Source: Brevibacterium permense
Lineage (GTDB): Bacteria > Actinomycetota > Actinomycetes > Actinomycetales > Brevibacteriaceae
Reading direction: 5' to 3'
NCBI RefSeq assembly: GCF_025506275.1
Contig: NZ_QYCP01000076.1
Location: forward strand, 1 to 64,000
Length of the DNA stretch: 64,000 nt
Shown here one piece after another: positions 42,567 to 52,419 of the stretch; within the stretch, counting starts at the first letter, position 1, and each line of letters opens with the position of its first letter. Made by a program: the position numbers and the translations under genes. The notes below the pieces were generated by a model, which saw only the letters and a program-made list of their open reading frames with translations, was not told the DNA's origin and searched no databases.

Positions 42567-43193
42567 TCACTCATCCTGGAACCGGGAGACGTCCCCAGCT
42601 CCGACGCGAGCCACCTCGGGGTATCGCCCGGTGAAGTCGATGACCGAGGTCGGCACAACTCCGGGGACACCGGACTCGATGACGATGTCGAGATCGTTGC
42701 CGAGCTGGTCCATGACATCCTCGGCGTGAGTCAGCGGATCCTCATCGCCGGGCAGCAGCAGCGTCGAGGACAGGATCGGCTCCCCCATCGCCTCGACGAG
42801 GGCGAGTGCCGTGACGTTCTGCGGAATCCGAGCGCCGACCGAATGCTTCTTCGGGTGCATCATCCGGCGCGGAACTTCCTTCGTCGCCTTCATGATGAAC
42901 GTGTACGGCCCCGGCGTCATCGATTTGATGGCTCGGAAATCGGAATTGTCGACGATGACGAACTGACCCAGCTGAGCGAAGTCATGGCACATCAGCGTGA
43001 AATGGTGCTTCGAGCCGAGATGCCGGATGCGGGTGATCCGCTCGATGCCTTCCTTGTTGTCCAAGGCGCAGCCGAGCGCATAACAGGAATCCGTCGGATA
43101 GGCGATCAAGCCACCGTTCCTGAGTGACTCAGCGGCCTTCTCGATCAGTCGGTCCTGCGGGTTCTCCGGATGGATATTCAGTAGTGTCGCCAT
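42567..43193 (-). CDS. Sua5/YciO/YrdC-family protein (threonylcarbamoyl-AMP synthase-like)
   Basis: 208 residues: GGLIAYPTDSCYALGC near the N-terminus and a KSMTPGPYTFIMKAT segment are diagnostic of the Sua5/YrdC/YciO fold, which makes threonylcarbamoyl-AMP for the t6A modification of tRNAs. The sequence (SKHHFTLMCHDF, RRMMHPKKHSVGARIP) is nearer to the YciO subgroup, whose activity is less certain, so a second, essential synthase is likely elsewhere. Leftward, downstream of the AI-2E-type gene with a 147-bp gap that contains no gene. Confidence 0.85.
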   Translation of the reverse strand: MATLLNIHPENPQDRLIEKAAESLRNGGLIAYPTDSCYALGCALDNKEGIERITRIRHLGSKHHFTLMCHDFAQLGQFVIVDNSDFRAIKSMTPGPYTFIMKATKEVPRRMMHPKKHSVGARIPQNVTALALVEAMGEPILSSTLLLPGDEDPLTHAEDVMDQLGNDLDIVIESGVPGVVPTSVIDFTGRYPEVARVGAGDVSRFQDE

Positions 43194-43340
43194 ACTTCAT
43201 GCTAACCACTCTGCCGTCACAGTGCGAGGGGTTGACGGACAAGTGCCCGGCAATGCGAAAACGGTGGGCTCTTCGAGCCGAAACCTTTTGGCGGCGTCGG
43301 GACAGTCCGTCAGCCTCCCAGACCGAGCAAGAGATATTGA

Positions 43341-44711
43341 TCAGTCCGCCGTCACTGGCTTCTTCAGCCCTTTGACAAGTTCGGCTCGGCCGGTGCGCGG
43401 ATCGGAGGCGAGAAGGATATTCACCCACCTGGCCCGCGGATCCGCGTCAACCAGCAGAGCCTTGATGAGCAGTGTCGCCGGCAGTGCGAGCAGCGCGCCG
43501 AGCCAACCGAGGATCCACACCCAGAACAGCAGTGACAGGAAGGAGATCAGCGGGGTCACGCCCACCGACTCACCTGTGAACTTCGGCTGGATGATCGCCT
43601 GGATGACGAAGTTGAGCACGCTGTAGGCGATGACCACCCACAGGGCCGACTGCCAGCCGCTGTCGACCAGCGCCAGCACGGCTGGTGGGACGAGACCGAT
43701 GACGAAGCCGATATTCGGGATGTAGTTCGTCAGGAATGCGAGCACTCCCCACACCCAGATGAGCGGGACGTCGATGATCGCCAAGGCGATGACATCGAGG
43801 AATGCGACGATGAGGCCGAACACCGTGGCCACCACCCAGTAGCGGCGGACACCGCTGGCGAAGTCGCCGATCGACGCCGACAGCGAGGGCTTCACATCGA
43901 GCAGCATCGCCATCCGCTTGTCGATGCCCATCGAGTCCATCGCCACGAAGAACACCGCCATGATCACCGTGGTCAGGAGGCCCGCAACCGACGACAGATT
44001 TGTCAGCAGCGGATAGACGGCGTCGAGGACGGAGCGGACGTCGAAAGCCGAGAGCTGCTGCTGGATCACCGAGGAGGTCACCCCGATGTCCGACAGCAGC
44101 GCCAGAGTGCTCTGGTAGGTGGCCACGAGTTCGTTGCTGTAGCTGGGGATGAGGATGACGAGCTCGGCGACAGACCATGCCGTGAGGCCGAAGAACGCGA
44201 AGATCATGCACAGCACGAGTACGACCGAGATGCACGCCCCGATCGCCCGCGGCACCTTGATCCTGGTGAGCAGTCGCTGCACCGGGTAGACGACGATGTA
44301 GAAGTTGAGCGCGAGGAACACCGGAGCCACGATGTCCTGGAGTCCGCGGAAGAACATCAGCGCGTACGCCAGCCCTGCCAGCGTCACCGCGATCATCAGC
44401 GCTCGCGCCGGTGGCCGCGCGTGCCAGGGCCGTGCCTCGCCCGCTGCGTCGGAGTCGGCATCGGTTGCTTCATCGGCCGCCGCGCCCGCCACAGTTCCAG
44501 AAGCCGTGCCCGCCGTTGTATCTGAAGTAGTGGATCCCACCGTCACCGAGGCGGCCGAACCGGTCCGGTCCCCCGCTGAGGCGGAACTCCCGGAAGTCTC
44601 CCCCGCCGTTTGTGAGGACGGCGCAGGCTCGGCCGGGCGCGCGGCATCGCCGGCTGATCCGGCCGCACCGTCAGCGGCGCCCGACGCCTTCGCCTGCTCG
44701 TCCTCGTTCAT
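43341..44711 (-). CDS. AI-2E family transporter (PerM-like)
   Basis: 456 residues. The first 100 are a low-complexity Ala/Ser/Gly/Thr/Glu cytoplasmic tail. The rest has about eight membrane helices with the PerM/TqsA family order, ending in the re-entrant region (FTGESVGVTPLISFLSLLFW). The family includes an AI-2 exporter and sodium/proton antiporters; the substrate here is unknown. ATG directly follows the der stop (TGAATG), so it is translated from the same message. GGGA upstream may serve as the ribosome binding site. Confidence 0.87.
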   Translation of the reverse strand: MNEDEQAKASGAADGAAGSAGDAARPAEPAPSSQTAGETSGSSASAGDRTGSAASVTVGSTTSDTTAGTASGTVAGAAADEATDADSDAAGEARPWHARPPARALMIAVTLAGLAYALMFFRGLQDIVAPVFLALNFYIVVYPVQRLLTRIKVPRAIGACISVVLVLCMIFAFFGLTAWSVAELVILIPSYSNELVATYQSTLALLSDIGVTSSVIQQQLSAFDVRSVLDAVYPLLTNLSSVAGLLTTVIMAVFFVAMDSMGIDKRMAMLLDVKPSLSASIGDFASGVRRYWVVATVFGLIVAFLDVIALAIIDVPLIWVWGVLAFLTNYIPNIGFVIGLVPPAVLALVDSGWQSALWVVIAYSVLNFVIQAIIQPKFTGESVGVTPLISFLSLLFWVWILGWLGALLALPATLLIKALLVDADPRARWVNILLASDPRTGRAELVKGLKKPVTAD

Positions 44712-46223
44712 TCAGCGTCCCCGACGCTTCTCACGGATGCGCATCGACACCTCGATGGGGGTGCCTTTGAAGCCGAAGGTCTCGCGCAGGCGACGGACGA
44801 TGAACCGGCGGTAACCGGGATCGAGGAAGCCGGTGGTGAAGAGCACGAACTTCGGCGGACGCGACTGCGCCTGAGTGCCGAAGAGGATGCGCGGCTGCTT
44901 ACCGCCGCGCACCGGGTGCGGGTTGGCCGCGACCAGCTCACCGAGGAACGCATTGAGTCGTCCCGTCGGAATACGGGTGTCCCAACCTTCGAGAGCGGTC
45001 TCCATCGCCGGCACGAGCTTCTCCGCATGACGGCCGGTCTTCGCCGAGATGTTCACGCGCGGTGCCCATGCCACATGGCCGAGATCCCGTTCGATCTCCC
45101 GCTCCAGATAGAAGCGACGTTCGTCATCGAGCAGATCCCACTTGTTGAACGCCAGCACCACGGCACGTCCCGCCTCGACGGCGGTCGTGACGATGCGGAC
45201 GTCCTGCTCGCTCAGGGGATCCTGGACCTCCATGAGGACGAGAGCCACCTCGGCGCGTTCGAGCGCGGTCTGCGTGCGCAGCGCTGCATAGAAATCGGCG
45301 CCGCTGGCCTGATGGGCGCGACGGCGAATACCGGCAGTATCGACGAAGCGCCACTGCTTCCCGCCGAGTTCGATGAGCTCGTCAACCGGGTCACGAGTGG
45401 TGCCTGCGACATTGTCCACGAGTACGCGGTCGGAACCGATGAGCTGGTTGAGCAGGGACGACTTGCCGACGTTCGGGCGACCGACGAGGGCCACTCGACG
45501 CGGTCCGCCTTCTTCGACGCGAGTGTCGACGGCCGAGACCTCAGGCAGGATCGTGAGCACTTCGTCGAGCAGGTCGGCGACTCCCCGGCCGTGCAGAGCC
45601 GAGACAGTCCACGGCTGGCCGAGGCCCAGGCCCCAGAGTTCGGCGGCCATGAGCTCGCCGCGCTCGTCGTCGACCTTGTTCGCGGCGAGGAGGACCGGCT
45701 TCTTCTTCCGGCGCAGCATCTTCACGACCATCTCATCGGTCGAGGTCGGGCCGGTCGTGGCATCGACGACGAGGAGCACGGCATCGGCCATGTCCACGGC
45801 GACCTCGGACTGGATCGCAATGCGCGAGGCCATGCCCTTCGAGTCCTGGTCCCAACCGCCGGTGTCGACGAGGGTGAATTCCTTCGTGTTCCATTCCGCC
45901 CGGTAGCTCACGCGGTCACGGGTGACGCCCGGAACGTCCTCGACGACGGCTTCGCGGCGGCCGAGGATGCGGTTGACCAGCGTCGACTTGCCGACGTTGG
46001 GCCGACCGACGACGGCCAGCACCGGTGCGGCACCGAGCTCTTCGTCTTCGTCCTCGTCGAAGCCGTAGGCGCGCAGCAGCGCACGGTCTTCGTCTTCGAG
46101 CTCATAGCTTTCGAGTCCGGCCTCGAGCGCGGTCGCCCGCTGCTCGGCCTCCTCGTCGCTGATGCTCTCGACACGGTCGACGAGGTCTTCGTCGGGTGTC
46201 TCGTGGAATTCGGATTCGCTCAT
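44712..46223 (-). CDS. der: Ribosome biogenesis GTPase Der (EngA)
   Basis: 503 residues with two tandem GTPase domains ([12 protein letters not shown] at about 72-83 and [12 protein letters not shown] at about 246-257, each with DTxG, NKxD motifs) and a C-terminal KH-like domain ending RIREKRRGR. Needed for 50S subunit assembly. The first 60 residues form an acidic extension rich in Glu and Asp, common in actinobacterial Der. ATG 46223 has GAAGGA upstream and overlaps the cmk stop (ATGA), the conserved cmk-der pair. Confidence 0.96.
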   Translation of the reverse strand: MSESEFHETPDEDLVDRVESISDEEAEQRATALEAGLESYELEDEDRALLRAYGFDEDEDEELGAAPVLAVVGRPNVGKSTLVNRILGRREAVVEDVPGVTRDRVSYRAEWNTKEFTLVDTGGWDQDSKGMASRIAIQSEVAVDMADAVLLVVDATTGPTSTDEMVVKMLRRKKKPVLLAANKVDDERGELMAAELWGLGLGQPWTVSALHGRGVADLLDEVLTILPEVSAVDTRVEEGGPRRVALVGRPNVGKSSLLNQLIGSDRVLVDNVAGTTRDPVDELIELGGKQWRFVDTAGIRRRAHQASGADFYAALRTQTALERAEVALVLMEVQDPLSEQDVRIVTTAVEAGRAVVLAFNKWDLLDDERRFYLEREIERDLGHVAWAPRVNISAKTGRHAEKLVPAMETALEGWDTRIPTGRLNAFLGELVAANPHPVRGGKQPRILFGTQAQSRPPKFVLFTTGFLDPGYRRFIVRRLRETFGFKGTPIEVSMRIREKRRGR

Positions 46224-46879
46224 TGTGAGTCCTTCACCAGCTGCAGCACCGTCTCGACCACCTGGTCGAAGTCGATGTCGCTGGTATCGAGTGTGAACAC
46301 TCCGTCGGCGGCCTCTAAGAAGCTCGTCGTGGCGGAGTCCTTGGCGTCACGGCCCGTGACGAGGTCTTGGGTGGCGGCGACCGCCTCGGCGTCGGCATTG
46401 CCGTGCACTTCCTTGGCCCGGCGGGCCACGCGGACCTCATCGCGGGCGGTCATGAGGATGCGCACATCGGCATCGGGGGCCACCACAGTGGTGATGTCCC
46501 GGCCCTCGACGACGATGCCCTCGGGTGCGGCGGCGATATAGGCCCGCTGCATCTCGATGAGCTCCTCGCGGGCGTCGATGACACCGGAGACCGTCTGCAC
46601 GTTCGCCGACACGTCCTCACCGCGGATGTCCTCGGTGACGTCGATGTCATCGACGGAGACGAAGAATTCGTCGGGGCTGAGCGAGATCTCCAGATCCGCT
46701 CCGCGCACCTGCTCGAGCACGTCGACGGGGTCGGTGACTCCGCGGTTGAGGCACAGCCACGCCATCGCCCGGTACATCGCACCGGTGTCCAGGTACTGGT
46801 AGCCCAGCCGACGCGCCACCTCCTTGGCGGTGCTCGACTTGCCCACTCCGGACGGTCCGTCAATGGCTACGACGCTCAT
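46220..46879 (-). CDS. cmk: Cytidylate kinase
   Basis: 219 residues. P-loop GPSGVGKSS at the N-terminus, [19 protein letters not shown] and the LID arginine region are diagnostic. Phosphorylates CMP and dCMP. ATG 46879 has AAGGAA at spacing 4-5; the longer frame from 46921 lacks a site. Overlaps tyrA (ATGA) before it and der (ATGA) after it, so the three are coupled. Complements CTP synthase encoded in the same leftward run. Confidence 0.96.
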   Translation of the reverse strand: MSVVAIDGPSGVGKSSTAKEVARRLGYQYLDTGAMYRAMAWLCLNRGVTDPVDVLEQVRGADLEISLSPDEFFVSVDDIDVTEDIRGEDVSANVQTVSGVIDAREELIEMQRAYIAAAPEGIVVEGRDITTVVAPDADVRILMTARDEVRVARRAKEVHGNADAEAVAATQDLVTGRDAKDSATTSFLEAADGVFTLDTSDIDFDQVVETVLQLVKDSQ

Positions 46880-48054
46880 GCAGTTCCTTCTTTCTCGATG
46901 GCGGATTCGGGGATCTGCCATCCCTTCGACAGCAATCCGATCTCCAGCTCCTGCTGGATGGCCGGGACCACGGACACGTCGACCATGCCCAGTTTCCGAC
47001 CGGAGGCGTGATCCATCCGGAAGTCCTCGACATTGACGCCGAGGTCGCCGATGTCCTTGAACAGCCGGGCCAGCATTCCGGGCGTATCCGGAACGAGGAT
47101 CGTGACAACAGCATAGGTGGTCGGCGGCTGCCCGTGCTTGCCGGGAATCCGGTCGTGTCCCTCATTGCCGAGAGCGATCGCCTTGGCGAGCAGTCCCGTC
47201 GACCCGGGTCCGAGTTCGAGTGCGCCGATGACCTCGTCGAGCTCGGTGCGCAGATCGATGAGCACGGAGCGGACCTCTTCGGCGTTTCCGGTCAGGATCT
47301 GCGTCCACAGTCCCGGGTCCGAAGCGGCGATGCGGGTGACATCGCGCAGTCCCTGCCCGGCCAGCGAAATCTCCTCCAAGGGCGCATGCCGCAGTTGAGA
47401 AGCGACAAGGGAGGACACGATCTGCGGCACATGCGAGACCTTCGCGACCGCGGCATCGTGGATGCGCGGATCCAGGTGGAGCACCGAGGCACCCGTATCT
47501 TCGGCCATGGCGATGACCTCGCCGAGGCGGTCGGCCGGGGTGTCCTCATCCGAGCAGATCACCCAGGGACGGGCCGTGAACAGGTCCGACTGGGCGGCGA
47601 TCGCCCCGGACTTCTCGCGTCCGGCCATCGGATGGCATCCGATATAGCGATCGAGCTGAGATTCCGTGACCAATTCGCGCACCGCTTCGAGGAGGCGGGT
47701 CTTCACGCTGGCGACGTCGGTGACCGTGGCGTTCGGGTAGTCCTCGAGCGCCGAGGCGATGACCCGTGCGGCGACGTCGGGCGGGGTGGCCACGACGACG
47801 ATGTCCGGGTGCGCGGCAGGCGATGTCGCGTCGGCGGCGACGGTCGGATCGGCCACCTCGGCGAGGTCTTCGGTCGGATCGGCCACCTCAGCGAGGTCTT
47901 CGGTCGGATTGACGACCTGACCGGCGCCGAGATCCGCGGCGAGCTGCTGCGCGGTCGGTGAGGTGTCTTCGAGGGTCACCTGATGACCCTTTGCGCTCAG
48001 CGCCAATCCCAGGCTGGCACCGAGCAGGCCGGTGCCGATGATGTGGACTCTCAC
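46876..48054 (-). CDS. tyrA: Prephenate dehydrogenase with C-terminal ACT domain
   Basis: 392 residues. N-terminal Rossmann motif GTGLLGASLG, HPMAGREKSG in the active site, and a C-terminal ACT domain (VVTILVPDTPGMLARLFKDI) for feedback control, probably by tyrosine. Converts prephenate to hydroxyphenylpyruvate. Start is GTG in a GTGA overlap with rluB. A 30-bp tandem duplication (47841-47870 and 47871-47900, one mismatch) encodes two copies of PTEDLAEVAD in a surface loop after the cofactor-binding strand and looks recent. A tyrA gene is inserted here between rluB and cmk. Confidence 0.94.
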   Translation of the reverse strand: MRVHIIGTGLLGASLGLALSAKGHQVTLEDTSPTAQQLAADLGAGQVVNPTEDLAEVADPTEDLAEVADPTVAADATSPAAHPDIVVVATPPDVAARVIASALEDYPNATVTDVASVKTRLLEAVRELVTESQLDRYIGCHPMAGREKSGAIAAQSDLFTARPWVICSDEDTPADRLGEVIAMAEDTGASVLHLDPRIHDAAVAKVSHVPQIVSSLVASQLRHAPLEEISLAGQGLRDVTRIAASDPGLWTQILTGNAEEVRSVLIDLRTELDEVIGALELGPGSTGLLAKAIALGNEGHDRIPGKHGQPPTTYAVVTILVPDTPGMLARLFKDIGDLGVNVEDFRMDHASGRKLGMVDVSVVPAIQQELEIGLLSKGWQIPESAIEKEGTA

Positions 48055-48911
48055 AGACCGACGGCCTCGAACAGTGCACCGACCTCATCGGAGCGCAACG
48101 GGCGGATCTTGCCCTGCTTCTGCTCGTCGAGGACGATCGGTCCGAACTTCAGCCGAACGAGGCGCTCCACCGGGTGGCCGATCTCGGCGAGGAGGCGGCG
48201 CACGATGCGGTTGCGGCCGGAATGGAGGGTGAGTTCGACGACGGACTTGCCCGGGGTCGAATCGACGAGCTTGAAGTCGTCGACCTTGACGAACCCGTCT
48301 TCGAGGTCGATTCCGGCCTTGAGAATGGCACCGGCATCCTTCGCCAGCTGCCCCTTGACCTTCGCGAGGTAAGTCTTCGGGATCTCGTAGCGCGGGTGGG
48401 CCAGGCGGTTGCTCAGCTCCCCGTCGTTGGTGAGCAGGATGATGCCCTCGGTCTCCGTGTCGAGACGGCCGACGTGGAAGAGGCGCTCGTTGTTGTTCCG
48501 CACGTAGTCAGCCAGGCAGGGACGGCCCTCGGGGTCGCTCATAGTCGACACGACTCCCGCGGGCTTGTTGAGCACGAGATAGACCTTCTTGGTCTGTGTC
48601 GAAATTCTCACTGTGTCCACGTACACGGACTGTGTTTCGGGGTCGATCCGGGTGCCGAGTTCGGTGACGATGGACCCGTCGACCTCGACGCGGCCATCGG
48701 CGATGAGCTGCTCACAGGCACGGCGTGATCCCAGACCCGCCTCGGCGAGCACCTTCTGCAGCCGCACACCCCCGCTGACGTGGGCGTCTGATGTCTGACC
48801 GGCTCCCGAACCACCCTTGTTGGAGGCCTGATTCGCCGTCGCTGCGCGCTGTTTTCGGCTGGGTCGGTTCTGGCGCCCGCCGGGGGCGCGGTGATCACGG
48901 TAGGGACTCAT
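48051..48911 (-). CDS. rluB: 23S rRNA pseudouridine synthase (RluB-type)
   Basis: 286 residues: a basic disordered N-terminus (about 45 residues), an S4 RNA-binding domain (RLQKVLAEAGLGSRRACEQL) and a pseudouridine synthase domain with catalytic Asp in GRLDTETEG and the RNR motif in GRNRIVRRLL. Modifies a uridine in 23S rRNA, by analogy RluB of E. coli or ScpB-linked Rv1711. ATG 48911, 17 bp after scpB, the conserved scpA-scpB-rluB order. Confidence 0.93.
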   Translation of the reverse strand: MSPYRDHRAPGGRQNRPSRKQRAATANQASNKGGSGAGQTSDAHVSGGVRLQKVLAEAGLGSRRACEQLIADGRVEVDGSIVTELGTRIDPETQSVYVDTVRISTQTKKVYLVLNKPAGVVSTMSDPEGRPCLADYVRNNNERLFHVGRLDTETEGIILLTNDGELSNRLAHPRYEIPKTYLAKVKGQLAKDAGAILKAGIDLEDGFVKVDDFKLVDSTPGKSVVELTLHSGRNRIVRRLLAEIGHPVERLVRLKFGPIVLDEQKQGKIRPLRSDEVGALFEAVGL

Positions 48912-48928
48912 ACATCCATTCTCTCAAA

Positions 48929-49582
48929 TCAATCAGCGACTCGTGACATCTCGGCGCCCGAATCGGAGTCATCGTCGAGATCGTCGTCGAGGGCACCGTC
49001 GATCTCGGCGAGCACCTCGGTGTCCTGCGAGCCGAGTTCGGCGACGTCGGCGTCTTCGGGCAGGTAGGGGGCGATATCGGGCAGGTCGTCGATCGCGTTC
49101 ATGCCCATCGTGTCGAGGAACTGCGGGGTGGTGGCGTAGAGCAGCGCCGAGGTGGACGCCTCCTTGCCGGCTTCGACGATGAGTCCGCGCAGCAGCAGGG
49201 TGCGGATGACGCCGTCGACGCTGACTCCGCGAATGGCTGCGATTCGAGGCCGGGAGATCGGCTGCCGGTAGGCGATGACTGCCAGAGTCTCGAGCGCGGC
49301 TTGGGAGAGCTTCGCGCTCTGCCCAGCCGTGAGGAAGTCCTTGACCACGTCGTGGTAGTCGCCGCGGGAGAAGATGCGGAAGCCGCCGGCGACATGGCGG
49401 ATCTCGAACCCGCGCTGCCGGTGGTGCTCGTCTCCGTCGTAGTCGGCCTTGAGCGTCTGGATTGCTTCGAGGACGGTGTCCTCGTCGAGGCCGAGGGAGC
49501 CCGCGAGGTCTTCGGCAGTGACGGCCGAATCGGTGATCATGAGCACGGCTTCGATACCAGCGAGGATCTCGTCATCGATCAT
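48929..49582 (-). CDS. scpB: Segregation and condensation protein B
   Basis: 217 residues with two winged-helix domains (ETLAVIAYRQPISRPRIAAI is the family signature) and an acidic C-terminal tail. Binds ScpA in the SMC condensin complex for chromosome compaction. The longest frame opens at 49675 but overlaps scpA by more than 100 bp; ATG 49582 has GGGGGAG at spacing 6-7 and overlaps scpA by 11 bp, so it is chosen. Confidence 0.93.
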   Translation of the reverse strand: MIDDEILAGIEAVLMITDSAVTAEDLAGSLGLDEDTVLEAIQTLKADYDGDEHHRQRGFEIRHVAGGFRIFSRGDYHDVVKDFLTAGQSAKLSQAALETLAVIAYRQPISRPRIAAIRGVSVDGVIRTLLLRGLIVEAGKEASTSALLYATTPQFLDTMGMNAIDDLPDIAPYLPEDADVAELGSQDTEVLAEIDGALDDDLDDDSDSGAEMSRVAD

Positions 49583-50540
49583 TCTGTGCTCCCCCATCGT
49601 CGTCGTGGATCTGACCTGCGTCATCACCTGCATAGTCATCTGCGTCTTCGTCGCCCGCTTCGTCTTCGCCCGCACTATCTGCGGCGGCTTCGTCTCCGCT
49701 CCAGTCGCCTTCGGTGCGCAGATCGACTCCGTCTTCGTTCATCTCCGTGCGGTGGATGAGCAGCCGTCCCAGAGGTTCGGGCTGGTCGAAGTCGCACAGA
49801 CCGACCTTGAACAGTTCGAGCAGGGCGAGGAACCTCGCCACGACGACCAAGGTGTTCTCGGCTGTTTCGAGCAGATCCTGGAAGTCGACGTCTCCAGCGC
49901 GCAACAGGGACAGGATGTGCCCGCGCTGTTCGGACACGCTCACGAGCGGCAGGTGGATATGGTCGACGGCCACGCTCGGCGGGGTGTGGTCGCGTTGGAG
50001 CACGGTGGCGAAGATCCCGGCGAGCTCACCGGGACCGATGTTCAGCTCCAGCGGCGGCAGCACGTCCTGGAACTCCGGTTCGAGGTCGACATCGCGTGGG
50101 GCCCGGATCGAGCCAGCGGCCATCGCTTCGGCCAGGTACCCGGATACGGATTTGTACGCCTTGTACTGCAGCAGCCGGGCGAAGAGGAGATCGCGAGCTT
50201 CGAGCAGTTCGAGGTCGAGGACCTCTTCACCGTCTTCGTGCGGCAGCAGCCGTGCGGTCTTGAGGTCGAGCAGGGTCGCTGCGACGAGGAGGAACTGGGA
50301 GATCTCGGCGAGGTTCGCCTGGTCCTTCAGTTCTGTGGTGTAGGCGATGAACTCATCGGTCACCTCGGCCAGTGCGATCTCTGTGACGTCGAGGCGTCGT
50401 TTCGAGATCAGTCCGAGCAGCAGGTCGAAGGGGCCGGTGAAGTTGTCCAAGCGCACCTGGAATCCCTGTGCGGCATCATTCTCGGAGGCCGTGTCATCGC
50501 CGGAAGCGGCCTCGGTCGGATCAGACGCCGCTTCCTCCAC
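49572..50540 (-). CDS. scpA: Segregation and condensation protein A
   Basis: 322 residues, kleisin of the SMC complex: FQVRLDNFTGPFDLLLGLI then KRRLDVTEIALAEVTDEF are the diagnostic N-terminal motif that binds the SMC neck. The C-terminal 60 residues after the winged helix are acidic and disordered. Start is GTG 50540 with no clear ribosome binding site; it lies 17 bp after parA and could be translated by coupling. Conserved parA-scpA-scpB order. Confidence 0.93.
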   Translation of the reverse strand: MEEAASDPTEAASGDDTASENDAAQGFQVRLDNFTGPFDLLLGLISKRRLDVTEIALAEVTDEFIAYTTELKDQANLAEISQFLLVAATLLDLKTARLLPHEDGEEVLDLELLEARDLLFARLLQYKAYKSVSGYLAEAMAAGSIRAPRDVDLEPEFQDVLPPLELNIGPGELAGIFATVLQRDHTPPSVAVDHIHLPLVSVSEQRGHILSLLRAGDVDFQDLLETAENTLVVVARFLALLELFKVGLCDFDQPEPLGRLLIHRTEMNEDGVDLRTEGDWSGDEAAADSAGEDEAGDEDADDYAGDDAGQIHDDDGGAQNDR

Positions 50541-50557
50541 GTCAGCTGCGGGGTCGC

Positions 50558-51424
50558 TCAGGGTGCGCCTCCGCGGGCGATGAGCTCCCGGGCGAGTCGG
50601 CGGTAGGCTTCGGAGCCGGCGTGCTTCGGGGCGAAGCTCGTGATCGGTTCGGCGGCCACGGAGGCGTCGGGGAACTTCACGGTGCGGTTGATGACGGTCT
50701 CGAAGACCTTGTCGCCGAAGGCTTCGGTGACTCGCGACATGACTTCCTTCGAGTGCAGGGTCCGCGAGTCGAACATCGTGGCGAGGATTCCATCGACCTC
50801 GAGTGAGGGGTTGAGTCGGTCCTGGACCTTCTCGATCGTCTCGACGAGCAGGGCGACGCCGCGCAGGGCGAAGAACTCGGTCTCGAGCGGGATGACGACA
50901 CCATGGGCGGCGGTCAGAGCATTGACGGTGAGCAGTCCCAGCGAGGGCTGGCAGTCGATGAGGATGACATCGTATTCGTCGGCGACTTTCGACAGGGCAC
51001 GGGCGAGCACCTGCTCGCGGGCGACCTCGCCGACGAGCTGGACTTCGGCGGCGGAGAGGTCGATATTGGCCGGCAGGATGTCGATGTTGTCGAATTCCGT
51101 TTCGACGATGACCTCGTGCGGGTCCAGTCGCGGGTTCATCAGCAGGTTGTAGATGCTGATGTCGAGCTCATAGGGGTTGAGACCCAGGCCGACGGACAGT
51201 GCGCCCTGCGGGTCGAAGTCGACGAGCAGCATCTTGCGGCCGTAGGCGGCCAGAGCTGCACCGAGGTTGATCGACGAGGTCGTCTTGCCGACCCCGCCCT
51301 TCTGGTTGACCATCGCGATGATGCGGGCGGGTCCGTGCGAAGCCAGGGGTGCCGGCTCCGGGAAGTCCTGGGGCTCGTTTGCGGTCCGCTGCTGGGGGAT
51401 CTCCAACGCCTCTTGCGTATTCAT
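50558..51424 (-). CDS. parA: ParA-family partition ATPase
   Basis: 288 residues. Deviant Walker A MVNQKGGVGKTTS, Walker A' LLVDFDPQGAL, Walker B DVILIDCQPSLG. Belongs to the Soj/ParA proteins found upstream of scpA in actinobacteria (Rv1708 type), distinct from the parA beside parB near the origin. The frame is open far upstream (to 51799) but that part is the shadow of xerD; ATG 51424 gives the family length. The role in segregation is inferred from family and from coupling to ScpA/ScpB. Confidence 0.92.
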   Translation of the reverse strand: MNTQEALEIPQQRTANEPQDFPEPAPLASHGPARIIAMVNQKGGVGKTTSSINLGAALAAYGRKMLLVDFDPQGALSVGLGLNPYELDISIYNLLMNPRLDPHEVIVETEFDNIDILPANIDLSAAEVQLVGEVAREQVLARALSKVADEYDVILIDCQPSLGLLTVNALTAAHGVVIPLETEFFALRGVALLVETIEKVQDRLNPSLEVDGILATMFDSRTLHSKEVMSRVTEAFGDKVFETVINRTVKFPDASVAAEPITSFAPKHAGSEAYRRLARELIARGGAP

Positions 51425-51462
51425 CTCTCGGATGGCCACCTTTCGTTGCTCTACGTCCAACC

Positions 51463-52413
51463 CTACCGCGCCCGGGGGTGCGAGGTCGCGTACACTTCCC
51501 GCAGTGTCTCCTCGGAGACTTTCGTATAGATCTGCGTCGTCGTCACCGAGGCATGGCCGAGCAGCTCTTGGACGACGCGGATGTCCGCACCGCCTTCGAG
51601 CAGATGCGTGGCGAACGAGTGGCGGAAGGTGTGCGGAGACACCTCCGCGTCGATCTTCGCCGTCTCTCCGGCATCCTTGACGATCTGCCACGCCGAGACC
51701 CGGGAGAGCCGGGTTCCGCGTGCGTTGAGGAACAGTGCCCCGGCCGGGGCCGAGGATCTCGCCTTCGCCGCCATCGACGGACGCACCCGTGACACCCACG
51801 CTCCCAGGGCGCGCGCGGCGTGGGATCCGAAGGGCACGATCCTCTCCTTCCCACCCTTTCCGTAGAGCCGGACGAGCGCTGAGTCGAGGTCAAGATCGTC
51901 GAGGTCGACACCCACGGCCTCGGAGATGCGCGCTCCCGTGGCGTAGAGGAGTTCGAGCAGGGCCGCGGCCCGGATCTGCACGGGTTCCTCACCGTCGGTG
52001 GTCGCGATCATTGCTTCGATCTCGTCGAGTGCCAAGGCTTTGGGCAGCCGCAGTCCTTCCTGCGGTGGGCTGACCTCGGAGGCCGGGTCCGTGGGCGCGA
52101 GGTTCTCCCCCAGGGCGAAAGTGTGGAATCGCCGCACCGCGACGAGTGCGCGTGCCCGACTCCGCGGTGCCAGTCCCGAATCGAGCAGGTGGAGCGCAAA
52201 GTTCTCCACCTTCTGTCGATCGACCTCGCCGAGGCGGCTCACCCCGTCGTCGGTCAGCCAGGTTCCGTACCGGGCGAGGTCACGAGCATAGGCATCGATG
52301 GAGTTCATCGACAGTCCGCGTTCGAACCGCAGGGAAGCGAGATAGGACTCGAAGGCGCGCCGCAGGTCTCCGGGCAGGTTCTCCGGCAGGAGTTCGGCGC
52401 CGTGCCGAGCCAC
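51463..52413 (-). CDS. xerD: Tyrosine recombinase XerD
   Basis: 316 residues. Catalytic residues in ATGARISEAVGV (Arg), HTFRHSFATHLLEGG (His, Arg), LGHASVTTTQIYTKV (His, Tyr). With XerC it resolves chromosome dimers at dif. N-terminal SAM-like domain (FESYLASLRFERGLS). Start is GTG 52413. It differs clearly from the element integrase at 7339-8682 (no zinc ribbon, full Xer C-terminus). Syntenic with Rv1701. Confidence 0.93.
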   Translation of the reverse strand: MARHGAELLPENLPGDLRRAFESYLASLRFERGLSMNSIDAYARDLARYGTWLTDDGVSRLGEVDRQKVENFALHLLDSGLAPRSRARALVAVRRFHTFALGENLAPTDPASEVSPPQEGLRLPKALALDEIEAMIATTDGEEPVQIRAAALLELLYATGARISEAVGVDLDDLDLDSALVRLYGKGGKERIVPFGSHAARALGAWVSRVRPSMAAKARSSAPAGALFLNARGTRLSRVSAWQIVKDAGETAKIDAEVSPHTFRHSFATHLLEGGADIRVVQELLGHASVTTTQIYTKVSEETLREVYATSHPRAR

Positions 52414-52419
52414 AGGGTC

